Part shown: one piece after another, positions 31,338 through 40,969 of the stretch
Layout: each line of letters opens with the position of its first letter
How positions within the stretch are numbered: position 1 is the first letter of the stretch
DNA from: Xanthobacteraceae bacterium
GTDB taxonomy: Bacteria; Pseudomonadota; Alphaproteobacteria; Rhizobiales; Xanthobacteraceae
Direction: 5' to 3'
DNA: 64,000 bases
NCBI GenBank assembly: GCA_019635635.1
Contig: JAHBZB010000001.1
Location: 992,001-1,056,000 of the forward strand
Notes under the pieces: generated by a model
Seen by the model: only the letters and a program-made list of their open reading frames with translations
Databases searched by the model: none
Told to the model about the DNA's origin: nothing
Translations under genes and position numbers: made by a program

Positions 31338-34171
31338 TGGATTGAATCGCTAACTTTCGACAGATCGGTAGCAATCCGAACCTGCTCTTCCGTTTCGAAG
31401 GAGTGCAGGGTGTGCTCATGGCCCTCTACTGCTTCATTGCGGACTGGCGCAATGGTAAGGAGATTGATGACCGTGCCTGCCGAAAGATATTTTCCAATTT
31501 CTTTAGATACTTTGCCTCCAAAAGTGAAAAGTCCGTAGCGCCGATCCGAAAAGTAAAGGTCGCGATCATAGTAAGCGACGAAGTCAATCTCGCGCCGGCA
31601 GAACCGGAAGTCCGATGTGACGATGCATACCTGTCCATCGTCACTGATGAATGCATATACGTAGGCACTTTCGACGCCTTCCCATGGCGACGCGCTCTGC
31701 GCGCGGATGGAATCTATTCGTTGTTTCTCGGCAGGCCAAGCCTCGTCAAGCGTGGGGATGGCTTGGGAAGCAGTTTCCCTGAAATTGTTCATGGTCCACA
31801 GTTCCCAGTCGGGGAATTTGCTTTCGAGGTGCGTCCAGGCATTGCAAGCGTGCGCTTCATCCCGCTTGGAAGCGCGTAGTGCGCTCATTAATTGTAGCAG
31901 CGCCATGCAGCGGAAACTCGGCGCCGCATTCCATGAAAGAAGAGCGTCTGGCAAACGATCCTCACCAAGTTGCGCGAGGCGGCAAACAAGCTCGATTCCG
32001 GCGGCGTCCTGCTCGATCTCCGAGGCTGCCGTCAGTATTCGGTGCAACCAAATGAGTTTGACGTCATCATCCTGTTTTTCATATGTGCTTCGCAGCCGGC
32101 GTTCACCATCTGGATGTGAGGCAAGAAGTATGCCGGCCAGTGAACACCACGAGGGGCTGTGGCCTTCCTCCAGCAGGCCTATTGTAGAATCGATTGTGCC
32201 GATGATTCCGTTTTTGTCGCCGGCCTCGATCGCAATCAGCAATTCCAATGGCTCAAACCGGGAGAATTTTGATTGCTCAATGTGCGAGCAGAGCTTCAAT
32301 ATCGTCGGCGCTAACTTTTCGAACCGCGCATTCTGGCCGGTGGCCTTGAGCAGCCAGAGGATACTGCGAAGTTGTTTCAGCGTCGGCTCATCCATTTCAT
32401 TCTGCGACCAGAATGGCCTCGTCGAATCGATTAGATCGGTCGGTGCCGTCGAGAAGGGTCGGATTCGCGCTTCAATAAGCGCAAGTTTGACTACATCTCG
32501 CCAATTGGTGGCCGTCGTTTTGCTCGTTAATTTGCGTGCTTTTTCGAGTAAGCGCTCGCGCTCTCCAAAGACCGTTACTTCTGCGAGGTCGGAGGAGAAG
32601 CGATCGAGGCACCAGGCACTAAAGGTGTCCGGCGCATGAGCAATCAGATGATCGGCTGCGTCCCGCAGACTTTGCGTTCTTGCTTCCGGGCCTACTTTGA
32701 CTCCAATATAGTACTTCGATCTGTCGTCATGATACGCAAACATCGCTTCATGTAGTCGTTTCAGCAGCGCGGGGTCGTCCTTCGCGAGGCTCTCGCGGAT
32801 GCCGTCGCGGACGAGCTCGTGCATGAGATGCCGTCCGTCCTCGTCCTTGCGGAAATAAACCTCGTCCAGCACCTCCCCCCGGCTCACATAGGCGAAGGCC
32901 GGGAAGCCGGACTGCGCAAGGTGATCCCAGATTTCGTCGTCGATATATTGCGGGATCGCCAGCGCGCGGATGACGGCGCGGGTATGAACGTCGAGATGGT
33001 CGAAGAAGCGGTCGAAAGCCTCCCGCGCGACCAGCGGGAAATCCTCTGGTTCGGGTGTTTTGCCCTGGCCAATCAGCGTCTCGTAAATGCGCACATTCAC
33101 ACGCAGCGTCAGTGCGTGGCCCAGTGACGATTGCAGAATACGTTTGCGTATGGCCTGCGAGGTGAGTGCGGCGCGGTCGAAGATTTCGTCCGCGCATTCG
33201 TCATCCAGTTCGCGCAGATCGATCGAGGTGATGTATTTGCTCCACTCCTCGTCGATTTTCGGCCAGTCGAGCGGCCGGCGGCCGGCGATCACATGCAGAA
33301 TGCGCGGCGTTTCCTGCACGAAACGGCGCAGCCAGCTGTCGGGTGCGGTTTCGGCGGCGGAATCGATCCGCTGCGTTCCGCGCCACAGCGCTTCGTGGGT
33401 GTCGTAGAATATCACCAGCCGCTTGTTGCTTGCTTCCGCACAATAGGCCGAAAGATCGGCGCCGAGGAACATCGGCAGCTCAGCGCGCAGATGATGTGCC
33501 GGAATTTCGTCAAGCTGCGCCAGCAAGGGTTCGCCGCGCTTCCGGTACCACTCGAGTCCCTTGTGAGAAAGCTTGGATAAGATCGAATAGACCAGCTTCG
33601 CGCCGGGCAGTTCGGTGATGATGCTGCCCAAAGTGTCGGCGACATCTCCGAGCAGATCGCTCGAGAATTTGAATAGTTCCGGGTGGTCCGCGCGAATGTC
33701 CCGGCCCGGCCGTGTCAGCACGAAGTGGCGGGCAAACGCGATATCGAACGCGTTGGTCGCAACACCAGCGGCCGCGAACTGGTTGCGAAGCAAGATCAGC
33801 GCGTTGACCGGATCGCGTTGTGCCGCGAGGTCGAAGTCAATGGCAGCGGATGGAAACTCGGCGTACTTTTCCTCTTTCAGCAGCTCGCGCATGCGCGCCA
33901 GCAAACTGGATTTGCCCTGCCCACCCAGCGCCGAGATCGTCAGGATCGAGTATTCATCCGGAGCGCAGTTCGATTCCAGCGTCTTCGCAAATATCGAAAT
34001 CTCGTCCCTGCGGCCGACGAAGAAGTAGCGCGGCAGTCCTCCGGCCGGCTTGTGGGTGGGTCTGATGGCCATTCGATTGGGCGTACTGACGACTTGGACA
34101 GAGGCAGTATATCGTGGAGCAAACTGCAATCCCAGATAATTTATCCAGGGGCCAACATCTTCTTGCCTCAT
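31334..34171 (-). CDS. STAND-class NTPase with large C-terminal region, mosaic composition
   Basis: 945 residues. A short N-terminal segment leads to [11 protein letters not shown], then the P-loop [17 protein letters not shown] (residues 83-89), Walker [12 protein letters not shown], sensor region [10 protein letters not shown] and a winged-helix-like part with FVRKDE-like and [15 protein letters not shown] features around residues 440-470. Residues 475-945 form a long helical region (tetratricopeptide-like pairs) ending in a beta-rich segment. This is the NACHT/STAND layout found in signalling and antiviral NTPases such as Avs-type proteins. Base composition breaks sharply at about 32755, where the NTPase part ends. 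An internal Met at residue 34 is an alternative start. Confidence 0.85.
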   Translation of the reverse strand: MRQEDVGPWINYLGLQFAPRYTASVQVVSTPNRMAIRPTHKPAGGLPRYFFVGRRDEISIFAKTLESNCAPDEYSILTISALGGQGKSSLLARMRELLKEEKYAEFPSAAIDFDLAAQRDPVNALILLRNQFAAAGVATNAFDIAFARHFVLTRPGRDIRADHPELFKFSSDLLGDVADTLGSIITELPGAKLVYSILSKLSHKGLEWYRKRGEPLLAQLDEIPAHHLRAELPMFLGADLSAYCAEASNKRLVIFYDTHEALWRGTQRIDSAAETAPDSWLRRFVQETPRILHVIAGRRPLDWPKIDEEWSKYITSIDLRELDDECADEIFDRAALTSQAIRKRILQSSLGHALTLRVNVRIYETLIGQGKTPEPEDFPLVAREAFDRFFDHLDVHTRAVIRALAIPQYIDDEIWDHLAQSGFPAFAYVSRGEVLDEVYFRKDEDGRHLMHELVRDGIRESLAKDDPALLKRLHEAMFAYHDDRSKYYIGVKVGPEARTQSLRDAADHLIAHAPDTFSAWCLDRFSSDLAEVTVFGERERLLEKARKLTSKTTATNWRDVVKLALIEARIRPFSTAPTDLIDSTRPFWSQNEMDEPTLKQLRSILWLLKATGQNARFEKLAPTILKLCSHIEQSKFSRFEPLELLIAIEAGDKNGIIGTIDSTIGLLEEGHSPSWCSLAGILLASHPDGERRLRSTYEKQDDDVKLIWLHRILTAASEIEQDAAGIELVCRLAQLGEDRLPDALLSWNAAPSFRCMALLQLMSALRASKRDEAHACNAWTHLESKFPDWELWTMNNFRETASQAIPTLDEAWPAEKQRIDSIRAQSASPWEGVESAYVYAFISDDGQVCIVTSDFRFCRREIDFVAYYDRDLYFSDRRYGLFTFGGKVSKEIGKYLSAGTVINLLTIAPVRNEAVEGHEHTLHSFETEEQVRIATDLSKVSDSIH

Positions 34172-34539
34172 TCAAGGTATATATTCCTAGTCAATCCCGC
34201 TCGACAAAGGGGCGCTTCGCGAGGCGTCGCATGACCGGAGCGGGAGGCGGCGCTTCTGCGCGCGCTTTCGCAAAGCGCGTTCAGGAGCGGCTTCGGGGCA
34301 CCGCCCGGCGAGACTAGACTCGCCTGCCGGGAGCACGGCTGACGGAGAAGCGTTTCCTTCGGGAGCGCTTCACGAAAAGCGCGGCCCGAAGCTGTCGAAG
34401 ACGCCGGGACGGTGCGCCGCAAGGCGATGCGCGTCTTATCGAAAGGCGCGCTCCATAGGACGATGTTTGCGCTTTGCGGCGCGCCGTCCCCCTTCATTTT
34501 CATCATCCGGGCTGATGCCGGTCGCGGACAGGAGAACCA
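34172..34539. other. 368-base structured region without a supported gene
   Basis: Contains several perfect hairpins, for example CGCGCTTT-CGC-AAAGCGCG (34261-34279), GGCGAG-N6-CTCGCC (34307-34324) and a GCGCTT/AAGCGC pair near 34361-34380. A reverse open frame spans it but has no ribosome-binding site and no protein-like features. It may be a repeat, a remnant or an untested RNA; I cannot say which. Confidence 0.4.
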
Positions 34540-34851
34540 TTGGAGAAATCGCTTCGTCCGGTCAGCAATGTGTTTTCGCTCGCGCACTTCTGCGATCGCG
34601 CGTCATGCAAGCGTACGAAAACTTGCCGGGGAAATGGCGAGCGCTGTCTCACGCTTTATTCGGACTGCGTGCCGCTGGCAGCGCGCGAATTTGTTGTCGA
34701 TCTGATGGTTTCGCGCGAGTTAGGCTATTCGTTCGAGGAAGCGATGCGGCGGAATCGAGACGGCGTGAGGGCGTTTGCGGCGTGGACGCCTAATGGCCTT
34801 CAAGCTAATGTTGCAAGTCAGACGAAATTTGAGAGATCAATTTATGACTGA
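34540..34851 (+). CDS. Small Cys-rich protein (possible zinc-binding)
   Basis: 103 residues if the TTG at 34540 is the start; AGGAG lies 5 bases upstream, which is why I choose it. The first half has four spaced cysteines, in FCDRASCKRTKTC and RGNGERCLTLYSDC, an arrangement resembling small uncharacterised Rhizobiales proteins. The second half is helical (LGYSFEEAMRRNRDG). Its last eight bases overlap the start of the next gene. Function unknown; base composition is intermediate between the core genome and the AT-rich gene that follows. Confidence 0.6.
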   Translation: MEKSLRPVSNVFSLAHFCDRASCKRTKTCRGNGERCLTLYSDCVPLAAREFVVDLMVSRELGYSFEEAMRRNRDGVRAFAAWTPNGLQANVASQTKFERSIYD

Positions 34852-35716
34852 ACAAAGTAATGACGATGAAAAAGAGCCTACGAAGCCAGCGCCTGTCTCG
34901 TTTGCGGACTTTTTGGAGGGGGTGCAGCCGTCCAGAATGCAAGGTGTAACCGACGCTTTAATTCCTGTGAAGAATCAAAACGACCGATTTGAAGTTCATA
35001 CGCCTCAAATTTTTATTCACTGTAGTAGCGATGCTTGCAATGGCTCTAGATATTTTCGGCGCATGGGCAATGCGCCGGACTTGTATAGCAGTCAGCCAGC
35101 AAATATTTTTCTTACTTATATTTGTTCAAATTGCAGATCGGAAACGAAGTCATTTTCGCTTCATCTCGAGCCAAAAGCGTCTGGCTCAAGAGAGGCTCAG
35201 TGTTACAAATATGGAGAACTCCCAGCTTTTGGGCCGCCCACGCCGGCACGTCTCATTCGGCTTTTTGGTGGCGACAAGGACATATTTTTGAAGGGAAGGC
35301 GCTGTGAAGTTCAAGGTCTTGGCGTCGGTGCCTTTACCTACTATCGGCGCGTTGTTGAGAATCAGAAGACTAGAATATTTGATGAGATTATTCGCGTGCT
35401 TCAAGCGATTGATGCTCAGTCGCCAATGATTGAAACGCTAAAGCGGGCAAAGGACGAAACGCAGTTCACGAAAGCTTTAGAGTCAGTCAAGGACGCTATT
35501 CCTCAATCGCTCCTGATAAATGGCCACAATCCTATTATGTTGCTGCATCGTGCACTTAGCGTGGGCGTTCACCAGCAAACAGATGAGAAGTGTCTGGAGT
35601 TGGCTCACGACATAAGAGTTGTTTTGGCAGAACTTGCGGAGCGGCTTAGTCAAGCTCTTAAAGACGAGGCGGAATTAGGAGCAGCGGTTTCTAGACTGAT
35701 GAATCCGAAAAAGTAG
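34844..35716 (+). CDS. AT-rich zinc-ribbon protein of unknown function
   Basis: 290 residues if started at 34844 (MTEQSNDDEKEPTKP). A split zinc ribbon is suggested by FIHCSSDACNGSRYF and YICSNCRSETKSF. The C-terminal 150 residues are helical (YYRRVVENQKTRIFDEIIRV, then LHRALSVGVHQQTDEKCLEL), vaguely like DUF4145-type layouts, but I cannot name the family. Codon use is strikingly AT-rich: the line 35101-35160 has 17 G/C of 60. This marks it as recently acquired. It ends before the terminator downstream of ctrA. Confidence 0.75.
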   Translation: MTEQSNDDEKEPTKPAPVSFADFLEGVQPSRMQGVTDALIPVKNQNDRFEVHTPQIFIHCSSDACNGSRYFRRMGNAPDLYSSQPANIFLTYICSNCRSETKSFSLHLEPKASGSREAQCYKYGELPAFGPPTPARLIRLFGGDKDIFLKGRRCEVQGLGVGAFTYYRRVVENQKTRIFDEIIRVLQAIDAQSPMIETLKRAKDETQFTKALESVKDAIPQSLLINGHNPIMLLHRALSVGVHQQTDEKCLELAHDIRVVLAELAERLSQALKDEAELGAAVSRLMNPKK

Positions 35717-35739
35717 CTGCGTTTGAGATTCACAAACAA

Positions 35740-35764
35740 AACCCCGCCACGAGGGCGGGGCTTT
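35740..35764. terminator. Rho-independent terminator between the AT-rich gene and ctrA
   Basis: CCCCGCC stem, ACGAG loop, GGCGGGG stem. On the reverse strand it is followed by TTTTGTTTG, so it best serves ctrA; on the forward strand it is followed only by CTTT. Confidence 0.85.
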
Positions 35765-35785
35765 GAATCGTGTAGGCCGGAAAAC

Positions 35786-36505
35786 TTACGCCGAGATGCG
35801 TTCGTCCGCGTCGGTCGGCTCGCGCAGCACATAGCCGCGGCCCCAGACCGTCTCGATGTAGTTCTTGCCGTGCGGCCAGTCCTGCGACTTCGAGGCATTC
35901 GCGAGCTTCTTGCGCAGCTTGCAGATGAACACGTCGATGATCTTCAGTTCCGGCTCATCCATGCCGCCGTAGAGATGATTGAGGAACATCTCCTTGGTGA
36001 GCGTGGTGCCCTTGCGGAGCGAAAGCAGCTCCAGCATCTGATATTCCTTGCCGGTCAGGTGCACGCGCGCGCCGTCGACTTCGACCGTCTTCTGGTCGAG
36101 GTTCACGACGAGGTCGCCGGTGTTGATGACCGACTGGGCGTGACCCTTCGAGCGGCGCACCACCGCGTGGATGCGTGCGATCAGCTCGTCCTTGTGGAAC
36201 GGTTTGGTGAGATAGTCGTCGGCGCCGAAGCCGAGACCCTTCACCTTGTCCTCGATGCCGGCGAGGCCCGAGAGGATCAAGATCGGAGTCTTGATCTTCG
36301 CGACTCTCAGCGACTTCAGAACTTCATATCCGGACATGTCCGGGAGGTTCAGGTCGAGGAGGATGATGTCGTAATCGTAGAGCTTGCCGAGATCGACCCC
36401 TTCTTCGCCAAGGTCGGTCACGTAAACATTGAAACTTTCGGACTTCAGCATCAATTCGACGCTTTTCGCCGTCGCGCTGTCGTCTTCGATTAGCAGAACG
36501 CGCAT
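35786..36505 (-). CDS. ctrA: Cell-cycle response regulator CtrA
   Basis: 239 residues. Receiver domain with [20 protein letters not shown] and the phospho-Asp in [14 protein letters not shown]; Lys in [12 protein letters not shown]. The C-terminal OmpR-type winged helix contains [36 protein letters not shown] and VWGRGYVL. CtrA is the alphaproteobacterial master regulator of cell cycle and motility and receives phosphate from ChpT, whose gene is also in this window. The region upstream carries CtrA-like half-sites and two GANTC methylation sites. It is divergent from fliI. Confidence 0.98.
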   Translation of the reverse strand: MRVLLIEDDSATAKSVELMLKSESFNVYVTDLGEEGVDLGKLYDYDIILLDLNLPDMSGYEVLKSLRVAKIKTPILILSGLAGIEDKVKGLGFGADDYLTKPFHKDELIARIHAVVRRSKGHAQSVINTGDLVVNLDQKTVEVDGARVHLTGKEYQMLELLSLRKGTTLTKEMFLNHLYGGMDEPELKIIDVFICKLRKKLANASKSQDWPHGKNYIETVWGRGYVLREPTDADERISA

Positions 36506-36865
36506 GCCAATCCCCTATCCAGGCCTCTGTGGGGGACAAATCTCACTCCAGACCCGCCCCGCCTGCGTGTTTGGACTGACTCATTTCTCGACTGCGACGC
36601 TAACCAGCAAATGGTTAACAGATTCGGAATCTGTCCCACAAGCGCAGCCCGTGAAAATATTCGCGAATCGCCGTAAGATATTGGCGTTCCGTGATTTTTC
36701 TCAGGCCGGCTGGTTAAAGTACGACTTCAAGAAGCCAGACCAAGCGACTCCCCTGGATTAAGCCCGCATCCTGCGCGCCCTTCGACCCAAGGCATGACCC
36801 GATCATTAACGAAGCCGGTAAAGATAGGGTAAAGAAGGACTTGCCCCGTTAAGCGGTGATTCTCC
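36506..36865. promoter_or_regulatory. Divergent control region of ctrA and fliI
   Basis: 360 bases without a gene. It contains CTAACCAG (36600), TTAACCAT (reverse, 36611-36618), two adjacent GANTC sites (36621-36625 and 36627-36631), a further GAATC (36665-36669) and TTAACCAG (reverse, 36710-36717). The mix of CtrA half-sites and CcrM sites is what is known from the Caulobacter ctrA promoter. An open frame across it has no ribosome-binding site. Confidence 0.55.
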
Positions 36866-38191
36866 ATGAAGGCACTCGCAGAGCAGATCGAAGAACTCGA
36901 CGGGACCCTGATTTATGGGCGTGTTGCGGCCGTTCGGGGCCTCATGATCGAGGTCGCGGGCCCGGTTCACGCGATGCCCGTGGGCGCGCGATTAACGATC
37001 GAAACAGGGGTTAACGGCGGCGTGCCCTGCGAGGTGATCGGCTTCGCGGGCGAGAATGCCGTCGTCATGCCGTTTGCGGCGGTCGAGGGCGTGCGGCGCG
37101 GCTGCCGGGCCATCGTCTCGCAGGCGGGTGCAGCCGTGCGGCCGTCTTCTGCCTGGCTCGGAAGGGTCGTGAACGCGCACGGCCAGCCGATCGACGGCAA
37201 GGGACCGATCAAGTCCGGGTCTTCGCCTTATCCGTTCCGCGCAGCACCACCGGCCGCGCATACAAGGAAAAGAGTGGGTGCGCCGCTCGACCTCGGCGTA
37301 CGGGCGCTCAACACCTTTGCCACCACCTGCAAGGGCCAGCGGCTCGGCATCTTCGCGGGCTCGGGCGTCGGCAAGTCGGTGCTTCTGTCGATGTTGGCTC
37401 GCTACACCGCTTGCGATGTCGCGGTGATCGGGCTCGTCGGCGAGCGCGGCCGCGAGGTACAGGAATTCCTGCAGGACGACCTCGGCGAAGCAGGCCTTGC
37501 GCGCTCGGTGGTCGTGGTCGCGACCTCGGACGAGCCCGCCTTGATGCGCCGGCAGGCGGCGCTACTCACCATGGCGATCGCGGAATATTTCCGCGACGAA
37601 GGCAAGGATGTGCTGCTCCTGATGGACTCGGTCACGCGCTTCGCTATGGCCCAGCGCGAGATCGGGCTTGCGGGCGGCGAGCCGCCGACCGCGAAAGGCT
37701 ATACGCCGACGGTGTTCTCCGAACTGCCACGGTTGCTCGAGCGGGCCGGACCCGGACCGGACCAGGGCACGATCACGGCGCTGTTCACGGTGCTGGTCGA
37801 TGGCGACGATCACAACGAGCCGGTGGCGGATGCCGTGCGCGGCATTCTCGACGGCCACATCGTCATGGAGCGGGCGATCGCCGAGCGAGGACGTTACCCG
37901 GCGATTAACGTCTTGAAGTCGGTTTCGCGCACCATGCCGAAATCCTCCGACCCCGCATTCTATCCGGCGGTGGTGAAAGCCAAGCAGGTGCTCGCCACCT
38001 ACGGCGATATGGAGGAATTGATCCGGTTAGGCGCTTACCGGCAGGGGTCCTCACCGGAGGTCGATGAGGCGATCCGGCTGCAACCGGCGCTCGAAGCTTT
38101 TCTGTCCCAAGGTAAGGAAGAAAAAACGAATCTCGGCGATGGTTACCGCGCACTCGCTCAAATTGTAGCGGGTCCAGTAACTGAGTCCTAA
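36866..38191 (+). CDS. fliI: Flagellar export ATPase FliI
   Basis: 441 residues. Walker [15 protein letters not shown] near residue 170, Walker [21 protein letters not shown], and the [20 protein letters not shown] stretch are F1/FliI hallmarks. It powers delivery of flagellar subunits to the export gate with FliH and FliJ. The start is the ATG at 36866 ([13 protein letters not shown]). fliJ follows after 24 bases. The pairing ctrA / fliI-fliJ occurs in related genera. Confidence 0.97.
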   Translation: MKALAEQIEELDGTLIYGRVAAVRGLMIEVAGPVHAMPVGARLTIETGVNGGVPCEVIGFAGENAVVMPFAAVEGVRRGCRAIVSQAGAAVRPSSAWLGRVVNAHGQPIDGKGPIKSGSSPYPFRAAPPAAHTRKRVGAPLDLGVRALNTFATTCKGQRLGIFAGSGVGKSVLLSMLARYTACDVAVIGLVGERGREVQEFLQDDLGEAGLARSVVVVATSDEPALMRRQAALLTMAIAEYFRDEGKDVLLLMDSVTRFAMAQREIGLAGGEPPTAKGYTPTVFSELPRLLERAGPGPDQGTITALFTVLVDGDDHNEPVADAVRGILDGHIVMERAIAERGRYPAINVLKSVSRTMPKSSDPAFYPAVVKAKQVLATYGDMEELIRLGAYRQGSSPEVDEAIRLQPALEAFLSQGKEEKTNLGDGYRALAQIVAGPVTES

Positions 38192-38215
38192 CCGGTCGCG
38201 TGGAGTATCGCCGGG

Positions 38216-38623
38216 ATGAAATCGCGTGAAACCCTCATTCGCCTGAAGCGCTTTCAGGTAGACGAGAAGCGTCGACAGGTCGCCCAGATCGAGGCGATGG
38301 TCGCCGAATTCGAGCGCATGGCCAACGATCTCGAACGTGAAATCACGGTCGAGCAGGACCGCGCCGGCATCAACGACCCCGGGCACTTTGCTTATCCGAC
38401 CTATGCCAAGGCCGCGATCCAGCGCCGGGATAACCTGAAGCGCTCCGCGCAGGAGCTTCATGGCCAGCTCGAGGACGCGCGGGCGCAGCTCGCCGACGCC
38501 TTCGAGGAGTTGAAGAAGGTCGAAATTCTCGAAGAGCGCGACGCCATGCGCGGCCGCGGCATCGAGGCCGCCCGCGAACAGGCGGAAATGGACCGCATCG
38601 GCGCGCAGCGCATCCGCGTCTGA
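38216..38623 (+). CDS. fliJ: Flagellar export chaperone FliJ
   Basis: 135 residues, almost wholly a two-helix coiled coil (LIRLKRFQVDEKRRQVAQIE, then FERMANDLEREITVEQ). Size, position behind fliI and the RLKRFQVDEKRRQ start are as expected for FliJ, which sits in the export ATPase centre and escorts export chaperones. A terminator follows. Confidence 0.9.
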   Translation: MKSRETLIRLKRFQVDEKRRQVAQIEAMVAEFERMANDLEREITVEQDRAGINDPGHFAYPTYAKAAIQRRDNLKRSAQELHGQLEDARAQLADAFEELKKVEILEERDAMRGRGIEAAREQAEMDRIGAQRIRV

Positions 38624-38643
38624 TCGCGCTTATTTAAGAGATA

Positions 38644-38684
38644 GGGGCCGCCGCGGCGTCACGCTGCGGCGGCCTTCTCTTTTT
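38644..38684 (+). terminator. Rho-independent terminator after fliJ
   Basis: GGCCGCCGC / GCGGCGGCC stem with an 11-base loop, then TTCTCTTTTT. It ends fliI-fliJ and is next to the 3' end of flhA. Confidence 0.85.
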
Positions 38685-38698
38685 ACGCGCTATTTTTT

Positions 38699-40810
38699 TT
38701 AGACGCTGCCGACCGTCTTCAGCCGTATCCGCGGGTGAATTTCAGCCTGCGACATCACCGCGGTCTGCGGGCGGAAGCGGTCCACGATCTGCCGCACGAA
38801 GGGACGCGCGGCGGCGGAGGTGAGCAATACCGGCGCTTCGTTCATGCGCGCGGCGTGCTCGAAGCGTTCGCGCACCTCGGCGACGAACTCGGTCAGTTTC
38901 GAGGGCTGCATCGCAAGCGATTTTTCGTCGCCAGTGCCGACGATCGATTCTGCGAACACCTGCTCCCACTTCGGCGAAAGCGAAATGAGCGGCAGATAGC
39001 CGTTCGGTGACACGTGCTGCGCGCAAAGCTGGCGGGCGAGGCGCACGCGTACCTGCTCGACGATCTGCGATGCGTTGCGGGTATGGGGCACGGCTTCGGC
39101 GATGCCTTCGAGGATCGTACCGAGGTCGCGGATCGAGACGCGCTCGGAGAGCAGCAACTGCAACACGCGCTGGATGCCGGAGGTCGAAATCTGGCTCGGC
39201 ACGATGTCCTTCAAAAGCTCGCTCTGCTCCTTCGGCAGTTCCTTGAGCAACTTCTGCACTTCCGCATAGGAGAGCAGGTCCGCCATGTTGGCTTTGAGCA
39301 CTTCGGCGAGATGGGTCGACATGACGGTCGCGGCATCGACCACGGTGTAGCCGCGCAGGCTCGCTTCCTCGCGCAAGCTCTCGTCCACCCAGGTCGCGGG
39401 CAGGCCGAAGGTCGGCTCGGTGGTGTGGTGACCCGCGAGGTTCACCTGGCCGCCTGCCGGATCCATGACCATATGGCTGCCCGGATGCACCTTGCCGGAA
39501 CCCGCATCGACCTCTTTGAGCTTGATCGTATAGGCGTTGGATTCCATCTGCACGTTGTCGAGGATGCGCACCGACGGCATGACAAAGCCCATTTCGCTCG
39601 CGATCTGGCGGCGCAGCGCCTTGATCTGCTCGGTTAGGCGGTCCGAGCCGTCGGGTGCGTTGACGAGCGGCAAGAGCGCATAACCGATCTCGATCTTGAG
39701 ATCGTCGATTTTCAGCGCGTTCGCGATCGGCTCTTCCTGCGGGAGGCTCGGCTCCTTCGACGAGGCTTTGGCGGCTTCGGCCGCGGCCGCCGCCTTGTTC
39801 TGGCGCGTGCTGACGAAGGCGAGCGCGCCGGCACCCGCGCCGAGCGCGAGGAACGGCAGCATCGGCACGCCGGGCAGAAGCGAGAGCACGATCATGACGC
39901 CTGACGACATGCCGAGCGCCTTCGGATAGTTCGAGAGTTGTTTCAGGAGGGCCTTGTCGGCGGCGCCTGAGACGCCGGCTTTCGAGACGAGCAAACCGGC
40001 GGCGGTCGAAACGATCAGCGCGGGGATTTGAGTCACGAGACCGTCGCCGACGGTGAGCAGCGTATAGACCGCACCTGCCTTCGAGAACGTCAGCCCCTGC
40101 TGCGCCATGCCGATGACGATGCCGCCGATGATATTGATGAAGACGATGAGCAGGCCCGCGATCGCGTCGCCGCGCACGAATTTCGAGGCGCCGTCCATTG
40201 CGCCGTAGAAGGCGCTTTCGTCTTCCAGATTCTTGCGCCGCTTGCGCGCTTCGTTCTCGTCGATCAGGCCGGCGGAAAGATCGGCGTCGATCGCCATCTG
40301 CTTGCCGGGCATGGCGTCCAGGGTGAAGCGGGCCGCGACTTCCGCGATACGGCCCGAGCCCTTGGTGATGACGACGAAGTTCACGATCACGAGGATCGCG
40401 AACACGATGATGCCGATGACGAAATTGCCGCCCATCACGAAGTTGCCGAACGCCTCGATGACGTGACCGGCGGCAGAGGTGCCCTGATGACCGTGGGTGA
40501 GAATGAGGCGGGTCGAGGCGAGGTTCAGCGAGAGCCGCAGCATCGTCGCCATCAGGAGCACGGTCGGGAAGGCGGAGAACTCAAGCGGCCCCTGAATGAA
40601 AAGGGCCGTCATGAGAATCAGCACCGAGAGGATGATGGAGAGAGCCAGCAGAAGGTCGAGGACCATCGGCGGCAGCGGCATGATCAGCACGACCAGGATG
40701 CCGAGGACGGCGATGGCCAGCATCAGGTCGCCGCGCCGGAGCAGCGCGCCGAGCTCGGCCATCGAGGGCATTTTCGGCCTGTAACTGACGCCTGCGGTGG
40801 TGTCGGACAT
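38699..40810 (-). CDS. flhA: Flagellar export gate protein FlhA
   Basis: 703 residues. The N-terminal 320 hold about eight transmembrane helices, with the family signature LLMATMLRLSLNLASTRLIL and RFTLDAMPGKQMAIDADLSA. The rest is the cytoplasmic docking platform (YVVDAATVMSTHL-like, RVLQLLLSERVSIRDL, EALAEA-like, then RLARQLCAQHV). It forms the ion-driven export gate. The ATG at 40810 is chosen because GGAG sits 7 bases before it; an in-frame ATG two codons upstream is too close to that site. A CtrA-like box lies about 60 bases upstream. Confidence 0.97.
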   Translation of the reverse strand: MSDTTAGVSYRPKMPSMAELGALLRRGDLMLAIAVLGILVVLIMPLPPMVLDLLLALSIILSVLILMTALFIQGPLEFSAFPTVLLMATMLRLSLNLASTRLILTHGHQGTSAAGHVIEAFGNFVMGGNFVIGIIVFAILVIVNFVVITKGSGRIAEVAARFTLDAMPGKQMAIDADLSAGLIDENEARKRRKNLEDESAFYGAMDGASKFVRGDAIAGLLIVFINIIGGIVIGMAQQGLTFSKAGAVYTLLTVGDGLVTQIPALIVSTAAGLLVSKAGVSGAADKALLKQLSNYPKALGMSSGVMIVLSLLPGVPMLPFLALGAGAGALAFVSTRQNKAAAAAEAAKASSKEPSLPQEEPIANALKIDDLKIEIGYALLPLVNAPDGSDRLTEQIKALRRQIASEMGFVMPSVRILDNVQMESNAYTIKLKEVDAGSGKVHPGSHMVMDPAGGQVNLAGHHTTEPTFGLPATWVDESLREEASLRGYTVVDAATVMSTHLAEVLKANMADLLSYAEVQKLLKELPKEQSELLKDIVPSQISTSGIQRVLQLLLSERVSIRDLGTILEGIAEAVPHTRNASQIVEQVRVRLARQLCAQHVSPNGYLPLISLSPKWEQVFAESIVGTGDEKSLAMQPSKLTEFVAEVRERFEHAARMNEAPVLLTSAAARPFVRQIVDRFRPQTAVMSQAEIHPRIRLKTVGSV

Positions 40811-40870
40811 ATTCATTCTCCGCGCCCGGGGCAGGGCGCGCTCCCCCGGCAATTTTTGCCTGCCTTATGG

Positions 40871-40885
40871 TTAGCGAAGGGTTAA
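40871..40885 (-). promoter_or_regulatory. CtrA-like box upstream of flhA
   Basis: On the forward strand TTAGCGAAGGGTTAA, that is TTAG-N7-TTAA, next to a further GTTAACGGGCGTTAAC pair (40881-40896). Close to the consensus TTAA-N7-TTAA. Position fits control of flhA. Confidence 0.5.
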
Positions 40886-40907
40886 CGGGCGTTAACGGCC
40901 GAAACGG

Positions 40908-40936
40908 AAAAGGCCGGACTTCTGTCCGGCCTTTCT
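40908..40936. terminator. Rho-independent terminator between flbD and flhA
   Basis: AAAAGGCCGGAC, TTCT loop, GTCCGGCCTTT. On the reverse strand it ends the fliF-flbD transcript before flhA, so flhA is probably transcribed separately. Confidence 0.88.
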
Positions 40937-40969
40937 CTTTGGCTTGGTCGCTTGGTGGGGTCGTAAACT

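Noticed and set aside
34168-34587. 139-codon reverse open frame upstream of the STAND gene
   Set aside because: No ribosome-binding site and a composition dominated by hairpin-forming sequence; treated as non-coding structure.
31334-35716. Integrative element inserted at a tRNA
   Set aside because: No integrase, no tRNA and no direct-repeat ends at either border; only composition suggests acquisition.
36429-36761. 110-codon forward open frame between ctrA and fliI
   Set aside because: It overlaps the ctrA start and the shared control region with CtrA and GANTC sites; no protein features.
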